A stretch of 64,000 bases of DNA from Tragulus kanchil (taxonomy: Eukaryota; Chordata; Mammalia; Artiodactyla; Tragulidae): positions 3,534,001 through 3,598,000 of the forward strand of contig JAIOJX010000004.1 in NCBI GenBank assembly GCA_022376925.1, written 5' to 3'. The position numbers and the translations under genes are program-made. Shown piece after piece: positions 47,458 to 57,640 of the stretch (the stretch's first letter is position 1; each line of letters starts with the position of its first letter). Below the pieces are notes generated by a model that saw only the letters and a program-made list of their open reading frames with translations, had not been told where the DNA came from and searched no databases.

Positions 47458-47790
47458 GGCTTCCCTGGTGGTCCAGTGGGTAAGGACACCACCTTGCAGC
47501 GCAAGGGGCGCCAATTCGAGCCCTGGCCTGGGAAGATCCCAAGTGCTGCAGAGCAGCTGGACCGATGTGTCCAATTACTGAGCCGGAGCTCTGGAGTGCA
47601 TGCGCCCAGAGCCGGTGCTCTGCGACAACAGAGGCTGCCGCAATGGGAGGCCCACACGGGCCGAAGAACAAAGATGGATGAAAATGGACAAATGAAAGAC
47701 CAATAGAAGTGGCCTGCCTGCTCCCCTCCCTCCCCACCCCACCCCCCTCAAATAAATAAATAAATAAATCTTTAAAAAAAAATCAAGATC
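47458..47790 (+). repeat. Young SINE (GTCCAATTA type), full length
   Basis: GGCTTCCCTGGTGGTCCAG head, GATGTGTCCAATTACTGAGC body, CCCACCCCACCCCCCTC 3' stretch and (AAAT)n tail. AATCAAGATCCA on both sides looks like the target-site duplication (about 47446 and 47781). Confidence 0.88.
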
Positions 47791-47799
47791 CAACAGTAA

Positions 47800-48600
47800 A
47801 TTTGTTTGTCTTTTTGATAACTCAGATCCTAGGTATGTCAAAGTAGGTTGAAAAATGTGTACTTAGCCCTTGAAGACTTTGTATCCATGGTCTGCCATTT
47901 TTGTACTTTTACTACTATTAATAATTAGGATATCACAGTAAGACTCCCTCCTTAAATTGGAGATCACATAAGTCCTTGGATAAGGCTTCCCTGAAGATGG
48001 TGGAGGCATCGTTAATCCTGTGGAAGTGCTATCCAACAGTATAGTTTTTTCACATTCATCTCTACATCATCCCATTCAAAGGCAAACAGTTGATGAGACT
48101 CAGGACTTAAGGTTAGATGGTAAGGGCAACATTGAAGTCCACAACTATAAACCAGCAAATGTCTCCAGATAAAGTCATAAGCAAAGGAATTCCCACACCC
48201 TGATGGACATCTTCTATAATTTGGTTAGTGACTCTCAAATCCTGCACAACAATTTCTGGTTCTAGGTTTTTGTATCTGATGTGAACAGAGGAGTCTGGTG
48301 AGCTACAGTCCAGGGGGTCACAAAGAGTTGGACACGGCTGAGTGACTCACACTTTCATTTTCAATGTGAATTTAATAGATATTTAGGAAAGGTGATTAAC
48401 AGAGGCTTTGTATCTTTCTCCATGTGCCTCTTTAAAGGATACTGCTTTGCATTTAGAGCTTTATCATCTGAACAGAATTTTACTACTATTGGGTCAGCTC
48501 TGTCAAGACACTTTCTGGTCTCGAGTCAGCACAAAATTCAATCTTAACCTCCTTTCTACTTGTCATACTTTAGAACTAGTTATTTCTTTAGTGGCTTCTT
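47800..48600 (-). pseudogene. ERV pol remnant: reverse transcriptase region
   Basis: On the minus strand a stretch near 48060-48120 reads PESHQLFAFEWDDVE, an RT-like LFAFEW motif. Sequence at 48140-48260 and 48370-48490 is homologous to the RT-bearing part of the second ERV remnant at 59600-59890. A Bov SINE tail splits it at 48282-48362. It is very degraded. The order RT, RNase H, integrase from right to left is that of a retroviral pol on the minus strand. Confidence 0.6.
48282..48362 (+). repeat. Bov SINE 3' tail fragment
   Basis: GAACAGAGGAGTCTGGTGAGC, GTCACAAAGAGTTGGACACG and GAGTGACTCACACTTTCA are the 3' part of a Bov-tA/Bov-A element, in sense orientation. Confidence 0.75.
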
Positions 48601-48738
48601 GTTATTTAGTAGCTCAGTCATGTCTAGCTCTTTTGTGACCCCATAGCCTGTAGTCTGCCAGGCTCTTCTGTCTCCAGGCAAGAATACTAGAAGGGGTGCC
48701 AATTCCTCCTCCAGGGAATCTTCCTGATCCAGGGATGG
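48598..48738 (-). repeat. Bov-A2-like SINE fragment
   Basis: TAGCTCAGTCATGTCTAGCTC through GGCAAGAATACTAGAAGGG to TCCTGATCCAGGGATGG, antisense. The 3' tRNA-like end is missing. Confidence 0.75.
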
Positions 48739-48749
48739 AGACTTATCCA

Positions 48750-49390
48750 TCTCCTAGCTTGCCTTCCAGAAAGCAGCAAGCAAATAGAGTAGTGACTGCC
48801 CACAAGTTGGCTGTAAGAATTCCCTGGAGAAGCTACTAAGGAGAATGGACAGTCTCAAAGACAACCAGCTTGGATTTGAAGGTTCTCTTAGGGAAGACGA
48901 TTGTCAAGACTGTAAGCCTAAAAGTCATGCGTGTTGCCCGGCTGCCGAGAAATCTGTCCTGGTGGTTCTGAGACTGTGGCCAATGCGGTCAGAGTTTCCT
49001 CAAGTACTGAGTGCAGGCTTCTTATTGCTGAGGAGCCCAGGCTCTGTCTCACTACCTGGTAAACTCCCCTCATGAGGAGGCAGGTGAAGGAGGTGACTGT
49101 ATGTCCTTGAAGAAACCAAAATGAGGAGAAGGCTGCCTGACACTCGTCAGGGCTCGGGAGAGGAGAATTCAGGAGTACACAGGCTGAAATACCCAAGTCC
49201 TTGCTTCCTTTCTGAGCAGGTAGGGGCTTAATCTTCTGGGATGACCACAACATTTTACCTCCCCAGCAGAGATCAAAAACAGGTTCATCTTGACATCTGG
49301 GAAATTTCCAGGTAGAAAATATTCAGACCAAGACCTATAGCATACGACAATTCTTGTTCCTCCAAACAAACTTTTTCTTATGTATACAGG
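48750..49390 (-). repeat. ERV-associated segment P (copy in ERV remnant 1)
   Basis: About 600 bp homologous to the right end of the window (63420-64000), for example CAGGTAGGGGCTTAATCTTC and GACATCTGGGAAATTTCCAG. Both copies lie to the right of a minus-strand pol RT remnant, so the segment is likely upstream ERV sequence (leader, gag or 5' LTR). I could not tell which. Confidence 0.55.
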
Positions 49391-49408
49391 CAGACTTAAA
49401 AGCAATTC

Positions 49409-49686
49409 AGGGCTTCCCTGGTGGTCCAGCGGGTAAGGACACCGCCTTGCAGTACAAGGGGCGTCAGTTCGATCCCTGACCTGGGAAGATCCCACGTGCC
49501 ACGGAGCAGCTGGACTGATGTGTCCAATTACCGAGCTGGAGCTCTGGAGTGCATGCTCCCAGAGCCGGTGCTCTGTGACAACAGAGGCCACTGCAACGGG
49601 AGGCCCACACAGGCAAAAGGATAAAGATGGATGAAAATAAATAAACAAAAAAATCAATCAAATAGGTCAAAATTAAAAAAAAAAAG
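49409..49686 (+). repeat. Young SINE (GTCCAATTA type)
   Basis: GGCTTCCCTGGTGGTCCAG head, GATGTGTCCAATTACCGAGC body and AAAATTAAAAAAAAAAAGAC tail. Confidence 0.88.
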
Positions 49687-49689
49687 ACA

Positions 49690-50590
49690 CAAATCACAAA
49701 TGTCAAGAATCAGAGTGGACATGACCACCAACCCTATAGACACTAAAGGATAACAGGGAACACTCTAAGTGCATAACTTCAACAAGCTAGATAAAACAGA
49801 CACATCTCTGGAGAGACAGGAAGAGGCTTCCAGCATACTGAGCTGGCCTGGTGCTCCCCAAGGGAGGATGAGAGACATGGGAAGCAGAGCTGCACCAGCT
49901 AAGGGACCTCTGCTAAGCCCAGCCTGGATCAGAACACCTAGCCATGCAGAGTGATGCCTACTGAGGCTACCAACTCAGCTGTGGAAGGTGTAGATGAGAG
50001 AGAAGTAACAGTTTTATTATTATTACTATTGTGGATTTATGGGGTATTGTTTGTTTGAATGCTGTGCAAGAAAACCTAATAATGTGTTGAGCTGAAATAA
50101 GGGTCAAGGCTGGGGATGGTCGGATTTTACCAGGCAGAGGCAGGAAAGCAAAAAAGTGTGTTTAGAAAGAAGTGAAGGGCAAAGGCAATTAGCAGACCTG
50201 CTACTTGGCCACCAGCAGTTCCAGGAGCAGGCAGAGGCTGGCAGAGCCAGGAATCCCTTCCCACCAGTGGACTCCAGTTCCACAGCGCCCACTGTAAGAT
50301 GGTCACACATAAAGAAGGACCCACTCTCCCTAGAATGGAAGTCCCCCAAGCCCTTCTCCCAGCCACAGCCTCTTTCCCAGCAACAGCTGCTGGTCTGAAC
50401 CGTGCACACGGCACACCCTTCCTGACGCTGGTCTGTGCATCTGCTGCTCATCCATGTGTCCACATCCACACATTCAGCCAGAGTTATTTTAAAAATCGTC
50501 TCACATGTTATTTATTGGGCTAGAGGCTTGGATTCTCTCACTTAACCACACATCTCAGAAGTCTTTCCAGGTCAGTACATAGTGCTCTAT
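49690..50590. other. Non-repeat interval, no gene recognised
   Basis: About 900 bp of mixed-composition sequence between SINEs. Short frames exist on both strands but none resembles a known protein, and no splice-flanked exon stands out. There is an AT-rich TTTTATTATTATTACTATT stretch near 50012. I see nothing else to annotate. Confidence 0.5.
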
Positions 50591-50599
50591 CTTGTTTCC

Positions 50600-50878
50600 T
50601 TTTTTTTTTTTTTTTTTTTTTTCAAATTTTGGCCTTTTTTTACTGGGTTTTTAAATTTATTCATTTTTTATCCATCTTTATTCTTTGGCCTGTGTGGGCC
50701 TGCCACTGCAGTGGCCTCTCTTGTTGCAGAGCACTGGCTCTGGGCACATGCACTCCAGACCGCTGGCTCACAATTGGACACACCAATCCAGCACATGGGA
50801 TCTTCCTGGGCCAGGGATCAAACCGGTGCCCCTGCACTGCAAGGCAGACTCTTTACCCACTGGACCACCAGGGAAACC
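50600..50878 (-). repeat. Young SINE (GTCCAATTA type), antisense
   Basis: A T-run at 50600-50622, then TTATTCATTTTTTATCCATC, CAATTGGACACACCAATCC and the head complement GGACCACCAGGGAAACCC. A truncated copy at 51728-51976 comes from D16. Confidence 0.85.
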
Positions 50879-52820
50879 CTATCTTCTTGGGATTTAATTG
50901 CTTTCCTGTATTCATGATGTGAATTTCCCTAATTTTTTCACGATTCCTCTACTGAATGGACACTTTAGTGACTTGATTTTTCTCCAGACAAGGCTGCAGT
51001 GAACATCACAGAGCTTGATCGCTGTGCACGTGTGACTTCCTGTGACCGGGATCCATTAAGAGGAAGGGCTGCTGGCTCCAGGGGCAGGTGGAGTAAAGCT
51101 TAGGGGTTGGGCTTCCCTGATGGCCCAGAGGGTAAGGAGTCTACCTTGCAGTGCAAGGGGCACAGGTTTGATCCCTGGCCTGGGAAGATCCCACGTGCCG
51201 CAGAGCAGCTGGACTGGTGTCTCCAATTATGAGCCAGCACTCTGGAGCGCATGTGCCCAGAGCAGGTGCTCTGCAACAAGAGAGGCCACTGCAATGAGAG
51301 GTCCACACAGGCCAAAGAATAAAGGTGGATGAAAATAAATAATACGTTAAAAAAAAAAAAACGTGGGGGTGCTGTTCAACTGCCCTCCAAACAAGGTTGG
51401 TCAATGCACACTCCCACCAAGAGCGTGTGGGGAAACCCAGCCTCACTACATGCTTGCTGACATTGGCTATCACTGATCTTGAAAAATGTCCCCAACCTGA
51501 TAGATAAAGAGTATTTCACTGGGATTTCAATGTGCATTTCTGAAGTCAATGGAGAAATGGGGGTGAAAAAATGACATGTATATCGGCTATTTGGATCTCT
51601 TCTATAAATAGCCTTGGCCTATTTTCCCATTTATTGCTTGTCTTTTATTGACTTGTTAACACTATTTACATTCTGTATTATTTCTATTAACCCCATTATC
51701 AGATATGTTGAAAATATTCTTGAAACTGGCCTTTTTTTACTGGGTTTTTAAATTTATTCATTTTTTATCCATCTTTATTCTTTGGCCTGTGTGGGCCTGC
51801 CACTGCAGTGGCCTCTCTTGTTGCAGAGCACTGGCTCTGGGCACATGCACTCCAGACCGCTGGCTCACAATTGGACACACCAATCCAGCACATGGGATCT
51901 TCCTGGGCCAGGGATCAAACCGGTGCCCCTGCACTGCAAGGCAGACTCTTTACCCACTGGACCACCAGGGAAACCCTATCTTCTTGGGATTTAATTGCTT
52001 TCCTGTATTCATGATGTGAATTTCCCTAATTTTTTCACGATTCCTCTACTGAATGGACACTTTAGTGACTTGATTTTTCTCCAGACAAGGCTGCAGTGAA
52101 CATCACAGAGCTTGATCGCTGTGCACGTGTGACTTCCTGTGACCGGGATCCATTAAGAGGAAGGGCTGCTGGCTCCAGGGGCAGGTGGAGTAAAGCTTAG
52201 GGGTTGGGCTTCCCTGATGGCCCAGAGGGTAAGGAGTCTACCTTGCAGTGCAAGGGGCACAGGTTTGATCCCTGGCCTGGGAAGATCCCACGTGCCGCAG
52301 AGCAGCTGGACTGGTGTCTCCAATTATGAGCCAGCACTCTGGAGCGCATGTGCCCAGAGCAGGTGCTCTGCAACAAGAGAGGCCACTGCAATGAGAGGTC
52401 CACACAGGCCAAAGAATAAAGGTGGATGAAAATAAATAATACGTTAAAAAAAAAAAAACGTGGGGGTGCTGTTCAACTGCCCTCCAAACAAGGTTGGTCA
52501 ATGCACACTCCCACCAAGAGCGTGTGGGGAAACCCAGCCTCACTACATGCTTGCTGACATTGGCTATCACTGATCTTGAAAAATGTCCCCAACCTGATAG
52601 ATAAAGAGTATTTCACTGGGATTTCAATGTGCATTTCTGAAGTCAATGGAGAAATGGGGGTGAAAAAATGACATGTATATCGGCTATTTGGATCTCTTCT
52701 ATAAATAGCCTTGGCCTATTTTCCCATTTATTGCTTGTCTTTTATTGACTTGTTAACACTATTTACATTCTGTATTATTTCTATTAACCCCATTATCAGA
52801 TATGTTGAAAATATTCTTGA
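50631..52820. repeat. Tandem duplication D16, period 1,097 bp
   Basis: Copy 1 is 50631-51723 and copy 2 51728-52820, essentially without filler. The unit contains two SINEs in opposite orientation and old L1 sequence. Confidence 0.92.
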
Positions 52821-52850
52821 CCAATCTATTTCCATCTCAGTGAAACTTCT
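50880..52850 (-). repeat. Old L1 (L1M-type) fragment, antisense, duplicated
   Basis: Words typical of the antisense 3' half of mammalian L1 occur in order: GGCTGCAGTGAACATCAC, CACTCCCACCAAGAGCG, TTCAATGTGCATTTCTGA, CATTTATTGCTTGTC, CCCCATTATCAGATATGTTG. It is highly diverged, indicating an old insertion. SINEs and D16 interrupt it. Confidence 0.65.
51109..51362 (+). repeat. Young SINE (GTCCAATTA-related)
   Basis: GGGCTTCCCTGATGGCCCAG head, GTCTCCAATTATGAGCCAGC body variant and a run of A. The copy at 52206-52459 is from D16. Confidence 0.85.
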
Positions 52851-53690
52851 TTTTTTTTCTATCTCTATTTACACAGAAGTTTACTTTGTTTGTTGTCCAG
52901 TTTGTTGGTGCTTTCATTTCTGGTTTCTGGGTTTTGTGTCTTGCTGAGGAAAGCTGAGCTGCTAATTATCTACAGGGCACTTTCATTTCTATTTTCTCAT
53001 GCATGCCTGAGCCACAGGGACTCAGTGAAGTGCCTAGAATCTCCACCAGGCATAATTTAAAAAAAAAAAAAAAAAAAAAAAGGTCATAGAGGGTAACTTA
53101 TCTCAGGACACACAGAGACTTTTCAAAGACTTGAAACCAGAATTGGGGTTCTCAGGTCTCCAGCCCAGGGTATCACTATCAGCTGCCCAGGTCAATTACA
53201 AATACCACTCCCCACACACTTGCATTGTTCCTGGAAGGTCACCTGCATGCTTCTTGTCATTAGAAACCTGTAGCCCATGTTTCTCTACCAAGGAACAGAT
53301 TTGCCTCCCTGGGGCACCCACGAATCACTGTGCTCAGGAACCCCTAGGTATCTCTGTTCCCTGTCCCCTCTAGGATGTGGAATAGCCCCTTAGAGGTCCT
53401 CCTGAGACCTGGTCTCCCAGCACATCTGGTCACTGTCACCCTCATCAGATCTTCAGCAATATGCAGGATCAACAATGTGATGTTAACCTTTCTTCAGGTC
53501 CCACCCAGTTGGAAGGAGCACCTTCAGTGGTGACAGGACACAGTCAGATGTCATGGTGGGACAGGATAGAGTGTCTTCCAGCTAGAGTTCCCCATGACTG
53601 GCCAGAGAAAGGGGTAGAGGCAGAGGTAGGAAGGGGCAGTGTCCAAGTGCAAAGGGTCCCTGACCACATGGTTGGGAGCTCAGACTTTAT
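52851..53690. other. Non-repeat interval with 23-bp A-run
   Basis: Sequence of no recognised family. An A-run at about 53059-53081 follows CACCAGGCATAATTT and may mark the tail of an old retrocopy. Nothing coding is recognised on either strand. Confidence 0.45.
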
Positions 53691-54690
53691 CCTACAGGCC
53701 AGAGTTCCTCATGGGAGCTGGCAGAGGCGGGTACCTCCAAGTACCGTCCAGGAATCCCAGCCTAAAAGCAACAGGGATGCCTCTTGACATGAAGATCAGG
53801 GCCATTCCAGGCCCGAAGTGGGAACCTGCACAGGAAACAAGCTCTCTAGGAGATTCTGATGCTTACTTATGTCTGAGGCCACTGCTCTCCAAGGCTTACA
53901 GATAGTCTTGAGGAAACTTGAGAATCTCTGAGACGTAGGTGAAGTTTGTGTCTGGTCTCAAGGAAAGGGTGCTCAGCTTCCATGCCATTCTCACAAAGTC
54001 TGTGACCTGGGTTGGCAGGGCCTCCCTGGTGGAGGGTGCTGGGGTGGGAATGGGTGGGGCCTGGGCAGGGTGGGTGGAGGCCACAGTGGTCCTGCGGGGT
54101 GGCACAGGGCACCTCAGCAGGACCTGCCTCTGCCTCAGCAATCACATGGTGCTATTTGCCCTGCTGTTTCTGAGTTCCTGCACATTCTTTCCATTCCCAT
54201 GAAAGTGAGAGTCTAGTGATAGACTATTAGCAACCCCATGGATGGTAGCCCACCAGGCTCCTCTGCCCGTGGAATTCTCCAGGCAAGAATACTGGAGTAG
54301 GTTGCCATCCCCTTCTCCAGGGGATCTTCTGACCCAGGGATTGAACCTGGATCTCCTGCACTACAGGTGAATTCCCTCTTTTTTTTTTTTGTAATATTTA
54401 TTTTTATTTAACTGCACTAGGTCTTCAGTTGCCACATGCAAACTCTTTAGTTAATGGCATGTGGGATCTAGTTCACTGGCCAGGGATCGAACCTGGGTCC
54501 CTGCATTGGGAGAATGGAGTCTTAGCCACCAGACCACCAGGGAAGTCCTGTAGATGGATTCTTTACCATCTGAGGCACTAGGGAAGCCACTTAGATATAC
54601 AAATTTTATAATCTTAATATTTCTGTTTTACCAAAGTGTTTTGAATGTTTTACAGTCATAAATACCAGCCAAAATTGATCAAGAATTAAA
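53690..54690 (+). repeat. MER5-like segment S-D with nested SINEs
   Basis: A fourth diverged copy of S: CGTCCAGGAATCCCAGCC, GAGATTCTGATGCTTACTTATG, CCAAAGTGTTTTGAATG. A Bov-A2 SINE, itself containing a second SINE, interrupts it. L1 follows at the familiar AAAAACTCTGACCAG breakpoint. Confidence 0.6.
54203..54594 (-). repeat. Bov-A2 SINE with nested CHR-type SINE
   Basis: The outer antisense Bov-A2 runs from CATGAAAGTGAGAGTCTAG to its interruption at GTGAATTC (54373). It resumes at TAGATGGATTCTTTACCATC (54550). The nested element has a T-run, ATTTATTTTTATTTAACTGC and the head complement GACCACCAGGGAAGTCC. Confidence 0.8.
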
Positions 54691-55106
54691 AACTCTGACC
54701 AGAACCATAACTAGCAAAGAGACTGAATCAATCATCAAAAACTTCCCAACAAAGAAAAGCCCAGGAACAGATAGTTTCACTGGTGAGTTCTATCAAACAT
54801 TTAAGGAATTCACCCAGATTCTTCTCAAATTCATTCACAAAAACAGAAGACAAGGGGCCACACTTCTCCACTCATTCTAGGAGGCCAGCATTACTTTGAT
54901 ACCAGCATAAGACAAGGACATACGGAACAGAGACGTAAACATACTCAACAAACCACTAGCAAACCAAATCTGCAAGCATATTAAAATGGCTACATACCTT
55001 GACCAAGTGGACTTTATCTCAGAAATGCAAAGATGGCTCAACACATGAAAGTCAATGTACCACACCACATGAACAGAACAATGGCATCTCACAAGATTAA
55101 CTCAAC

Positions 55107-55493
55107 TGTGTGAAGCCCTTACCAAGGTCACAGGTGTGGAGCCCTCAACTAGTCATAGGGTAATAATCTCTGGAATTGACCAAGGCCCATAGCACCTGTT
55201 GTCATGAGCCTCTGGATCTAAACCAGCCAGTTCCCTGACCCCCTATTATGTAAAATACCCACCCTACTATCCACTCTATAGCATCCTAACCAATCACCTA
55301 ATGCCACCATTCCAGTAGGAATTTTCTCTGTTTTGAGGCTATAACAATTGGCTGCAAGCCTGCAAAAGGGTTCAGCTCTCCCTTGAGTTGGCCCACTGTT
55401 CTAACAGTGTCTCCCACTCTAATAAACTCTATTCTCCTCTCATTCTGCCTTATGCCTGCAAATTCTTTTCCAACCTGCACACAAACCACGATG
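55107..55493 (+). mobile_element. Solo LTR, class I ERV-like (LTR family 2)
   Basis: About 385 bp splits L1 (CAAGATTAACTCAAC ... GATGCAGAAAAAAGCC). It starts TGTGTGAAGCCC and contains CTAACCAATCACC and CTATAACAATTGG promoter-like words. A polyadenylation signal, CTAATAAACTCTATTCTCC, lies before the 3' end ACAAACCACG. Size and layout are those of a solo LTR. The target-site duplication was not resolved. Confidence 0.65.
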
Positions 55494-56162
55494 TGGATGC
55501 AGAAAAAAGCCTTTATCAAAATCGAACGTGCTTTTGTAATAAAGCATCCAAGAGACTAGGAATTAAAATGAACATCCTCAAATAACTAAGGGCATATATA
55601 AAAACTTAACAGCTAGCTCAGTGATAGAAGACTGAAACTCCCTTCCCCACCACCTCCTATGTCAGGAACAAGGCAAGGATACTGACTCTCACTGGAGGTT
55701 CTAGTCAGACCAATAATAAAGAAAAATAAATGGTGCCCAAATTACAAGGAAGAAATAAAATTTTTCTATTCGTAGATGACACAATCTGACATACAAAAAA
55801 CTGCCAAAGAATCATAACCCCCCCAAAAATCTATTAGAGCTAATAAATATATTCAGCAAAGTCACAGGATATAAGTTCAACATACAAAACTTGTATTTTT
55901 ATACAAGAGCAGTGAGCTACCTAAAATTTCTTAAATAATTGTATTTACAATAGCATCAAAATGAGTAAAATACTTGGGAACCAATTTAACCAAAGAGATT
56001 CTGATGTAAACACTAAAAACCACAACACACTGTTTAACATATTTAAGATTAAATAAATTTAAAGACATTTATGTTCACAAATTGGAAGATTTAAAACTGT
56101 TAATCTTACAATACCCCTCAAAGTGAACTCTAAATCCAGTCTTGATCAAAATCCCAATGGCT

Positions 56163-56385
56163 TTTTTTTTTTTTTGGCCTGTGTGGGCCTCCCATTGCAG
56201 TGGCCTCTCTCATTGCAGAGCACCGGCTCTGGGCACATGAGCTCCAGAGCACTGGCTCAGTAGTTGGACACACCAGTCTGGCCACTCCATGGCACGTGGG
56301 ATCTTCCCAGGCCAGGGATAGAACTGGTGCCCCTTGCACTGCAAGGCGGTGTCCTTACCCACTGGACCACCAGGGAAGCCCCCCA
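56163..56385 (-). repeat. Young SINE (GTCCAATTA-related), 5'-truncated
   Basis: T-run, GGCCTGTGTGGGCCTCCC, GTAGTTGGACACACCAGTC and head complement GGACCACCAGGGAAGCCC. CCCAATGGCTTTT occurs on both sides as the target-site duplication (about 56153 and 56382). Confidence 0.85.
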
Positions 56386-56438
56386 ATGGCTTTTATTATA
56401 GAAATGATTCTCAAATTCATAGGAATTTCAAGAGATGC

Positions 56439-56940
56439 TGTCAACTACAAATTGGCATTTACCAATTACACTGCCAGTGACTGGACAAGGGCATTTGCCA
56501 TCTGCCCCTGGAGACTGACCCCGCGCTGACAGCTGTGGACCTTCAACACCCCCTGAGGCAGTTCAGGGTGGAGTGAGGCACTCGGTGCTCCAGGGAATCT
56601 GGAGGGGCAGGTCTTTAGATAGGTGGATGTTTTAAGGAACAGATATATTATCTCAATCCTTGCATCTCCTCATATTTGGAAAAACACTAAATCCCTTCAC
56701 GGTGACATCAGATCCTCCTTACTAACCAAAAACCTTTTGTTATTGGTATTAAGCTCCCCCTTCCTCAAAATCTTATATACTGATCTTCCTCCTGAGGCCT
56801 CTTTGGAGCAGTCTCTCAGAGGGATCTGAGGCGCTGCCTCCCAGGCTGCAGTCCTAATTGTGCCCCAAATAAAACTCAACCCACAACTCTCAAGAGATAA
56901 ACAACTTGAGAGTTGTGGGTTGAGTTTTATTTGGGGCACA
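56439..56940 (+). mobile_element. Solo LTR (family 1) with 4-bp TSD and fold-back end
   Basis: 502 bp, starting TG and ending CA, flanked by ATGC at 56435-56438 and 56941-56944. A 4-bp duplication fits class I (gammaretrovirus-like) ERV integration. It contains CTTATATACTGATC (TATA-like) and CCAAATAAAACTC (poly(A) signal). The 3' end is unusual, because the poly(A)-signal region is repeated as a perfect inverted repeat. L1 sequence continues on both sides. Confidence 0.75.
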
Positions 56941-56942
56941 AT
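56857..56942. repeat. Perfect 38-bp inverted repeat, 10-nt loop
   Basis: The left arm 56857-56894 and right arm 56905-56942 are exact reverse complements. They are separated by AGATAAACAA. The arms carry the LTR polyadenylation signal on both strands. The last two pairs involve target-site bases. Confidence 0.97.
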
Positions 56943-57030
56943 GCCAAATAGCCAAATCAGTCTGAGAAAAACAAAAGCTAAACAAGAAAAGGAAACTGGA
57001 GTCACACTTCTCAATTTCACAGCTTACTGC

Positions 57031-57640
57031 TGTCAACTACAAATTGGCACTTACCAATCACACTGCCAGTGACTGAATAACAAGGGCATTTGCCACCTGC
57101 CTCTGCAGAGATTGAACCCTGTGCTGTCGGGAGCTGCTGACCTTCAACACTCCCTGAGGTAATTCAGGGTGGAGTGAGGCACTCTATGCTACAGGGAATC
57201 TGGTGGGACAGGTCTTTAGAGGGGTGAATGTTTCTAGGAACAGATTTCTTTTTTTTTTAATTTTGATCTCTTTTATTATTTATTTATTTTCATCCGTCTT
57301 TATTCTTTGGCCCATGTGGGCCTCTCATCGCAGTGGCCTCTCTCGCTGCAGAGCACCAGGTTTGGCACATGCGCTCCAGAGAACTGGCTTGTAATTAGAC
57401 ACACCGGTCCGGCTACTCCCCAGCACATGGGACTGAACCATTGCCCCTTGCACTGCAAGGTGGACTCTTTACCTACTGGACCACCAGAGAAGCCCTAGGA
57501 ACAGATTTTACGATCTCAATCCTTGAATCTCTTCACGTCTAGAAAAGCAGTAAACCCCTTTAGGGTAACATCAGATCCTTGTGACTAACCAAAAGCCCTT
57601 TGTGTATTGAACTCCTCCTTCATCAAAACTGTATGGAGGG
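57031..57640 (+). mobile_element. Partial LTR (family 1), interrupted by SINE
   Basis: It starts TGTCAACTACAAATTGGCAC and follows the 56439 LTR closely to GGTGAATGTTTCTAGGAACAG. It resumes after the SINE at 57498 and runs to CATCAAAACTGTATG. The expected poly(A)-signal end is missing, and a SINE occupies that site. The second partial copy, 58586-58752, is from D17. Confidence 0.65.
57248..57497 (-). repeat. Young SINE (GTCCAATTA-related), in LTR
   Basis: T-run, TTATTATTTATTTATTTTC, GTAATTAGACACACCGGTCC and head complement GGACCACCAGAGAAGCCC. The flank CTAGGAACAGATTT occurs on both sides as the target-site duplication (about 57234 and 57495). Confidence 0.85.

Noticed and set aside
44182..48600. 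ERV remnant as a potentially infectious or expressed provirus
   Set aside because: Only short damaged pol pieces remain, interrupted by SINEs and duplication. No env and no intact gag or pol frame are visible.
49169..49657. 162-residue minus-strand frame
   Set aside because: It joins ERV segment P to an antisense reading of a young SINE. The fused frame follows from repeat juxtaposition, not from a gene.
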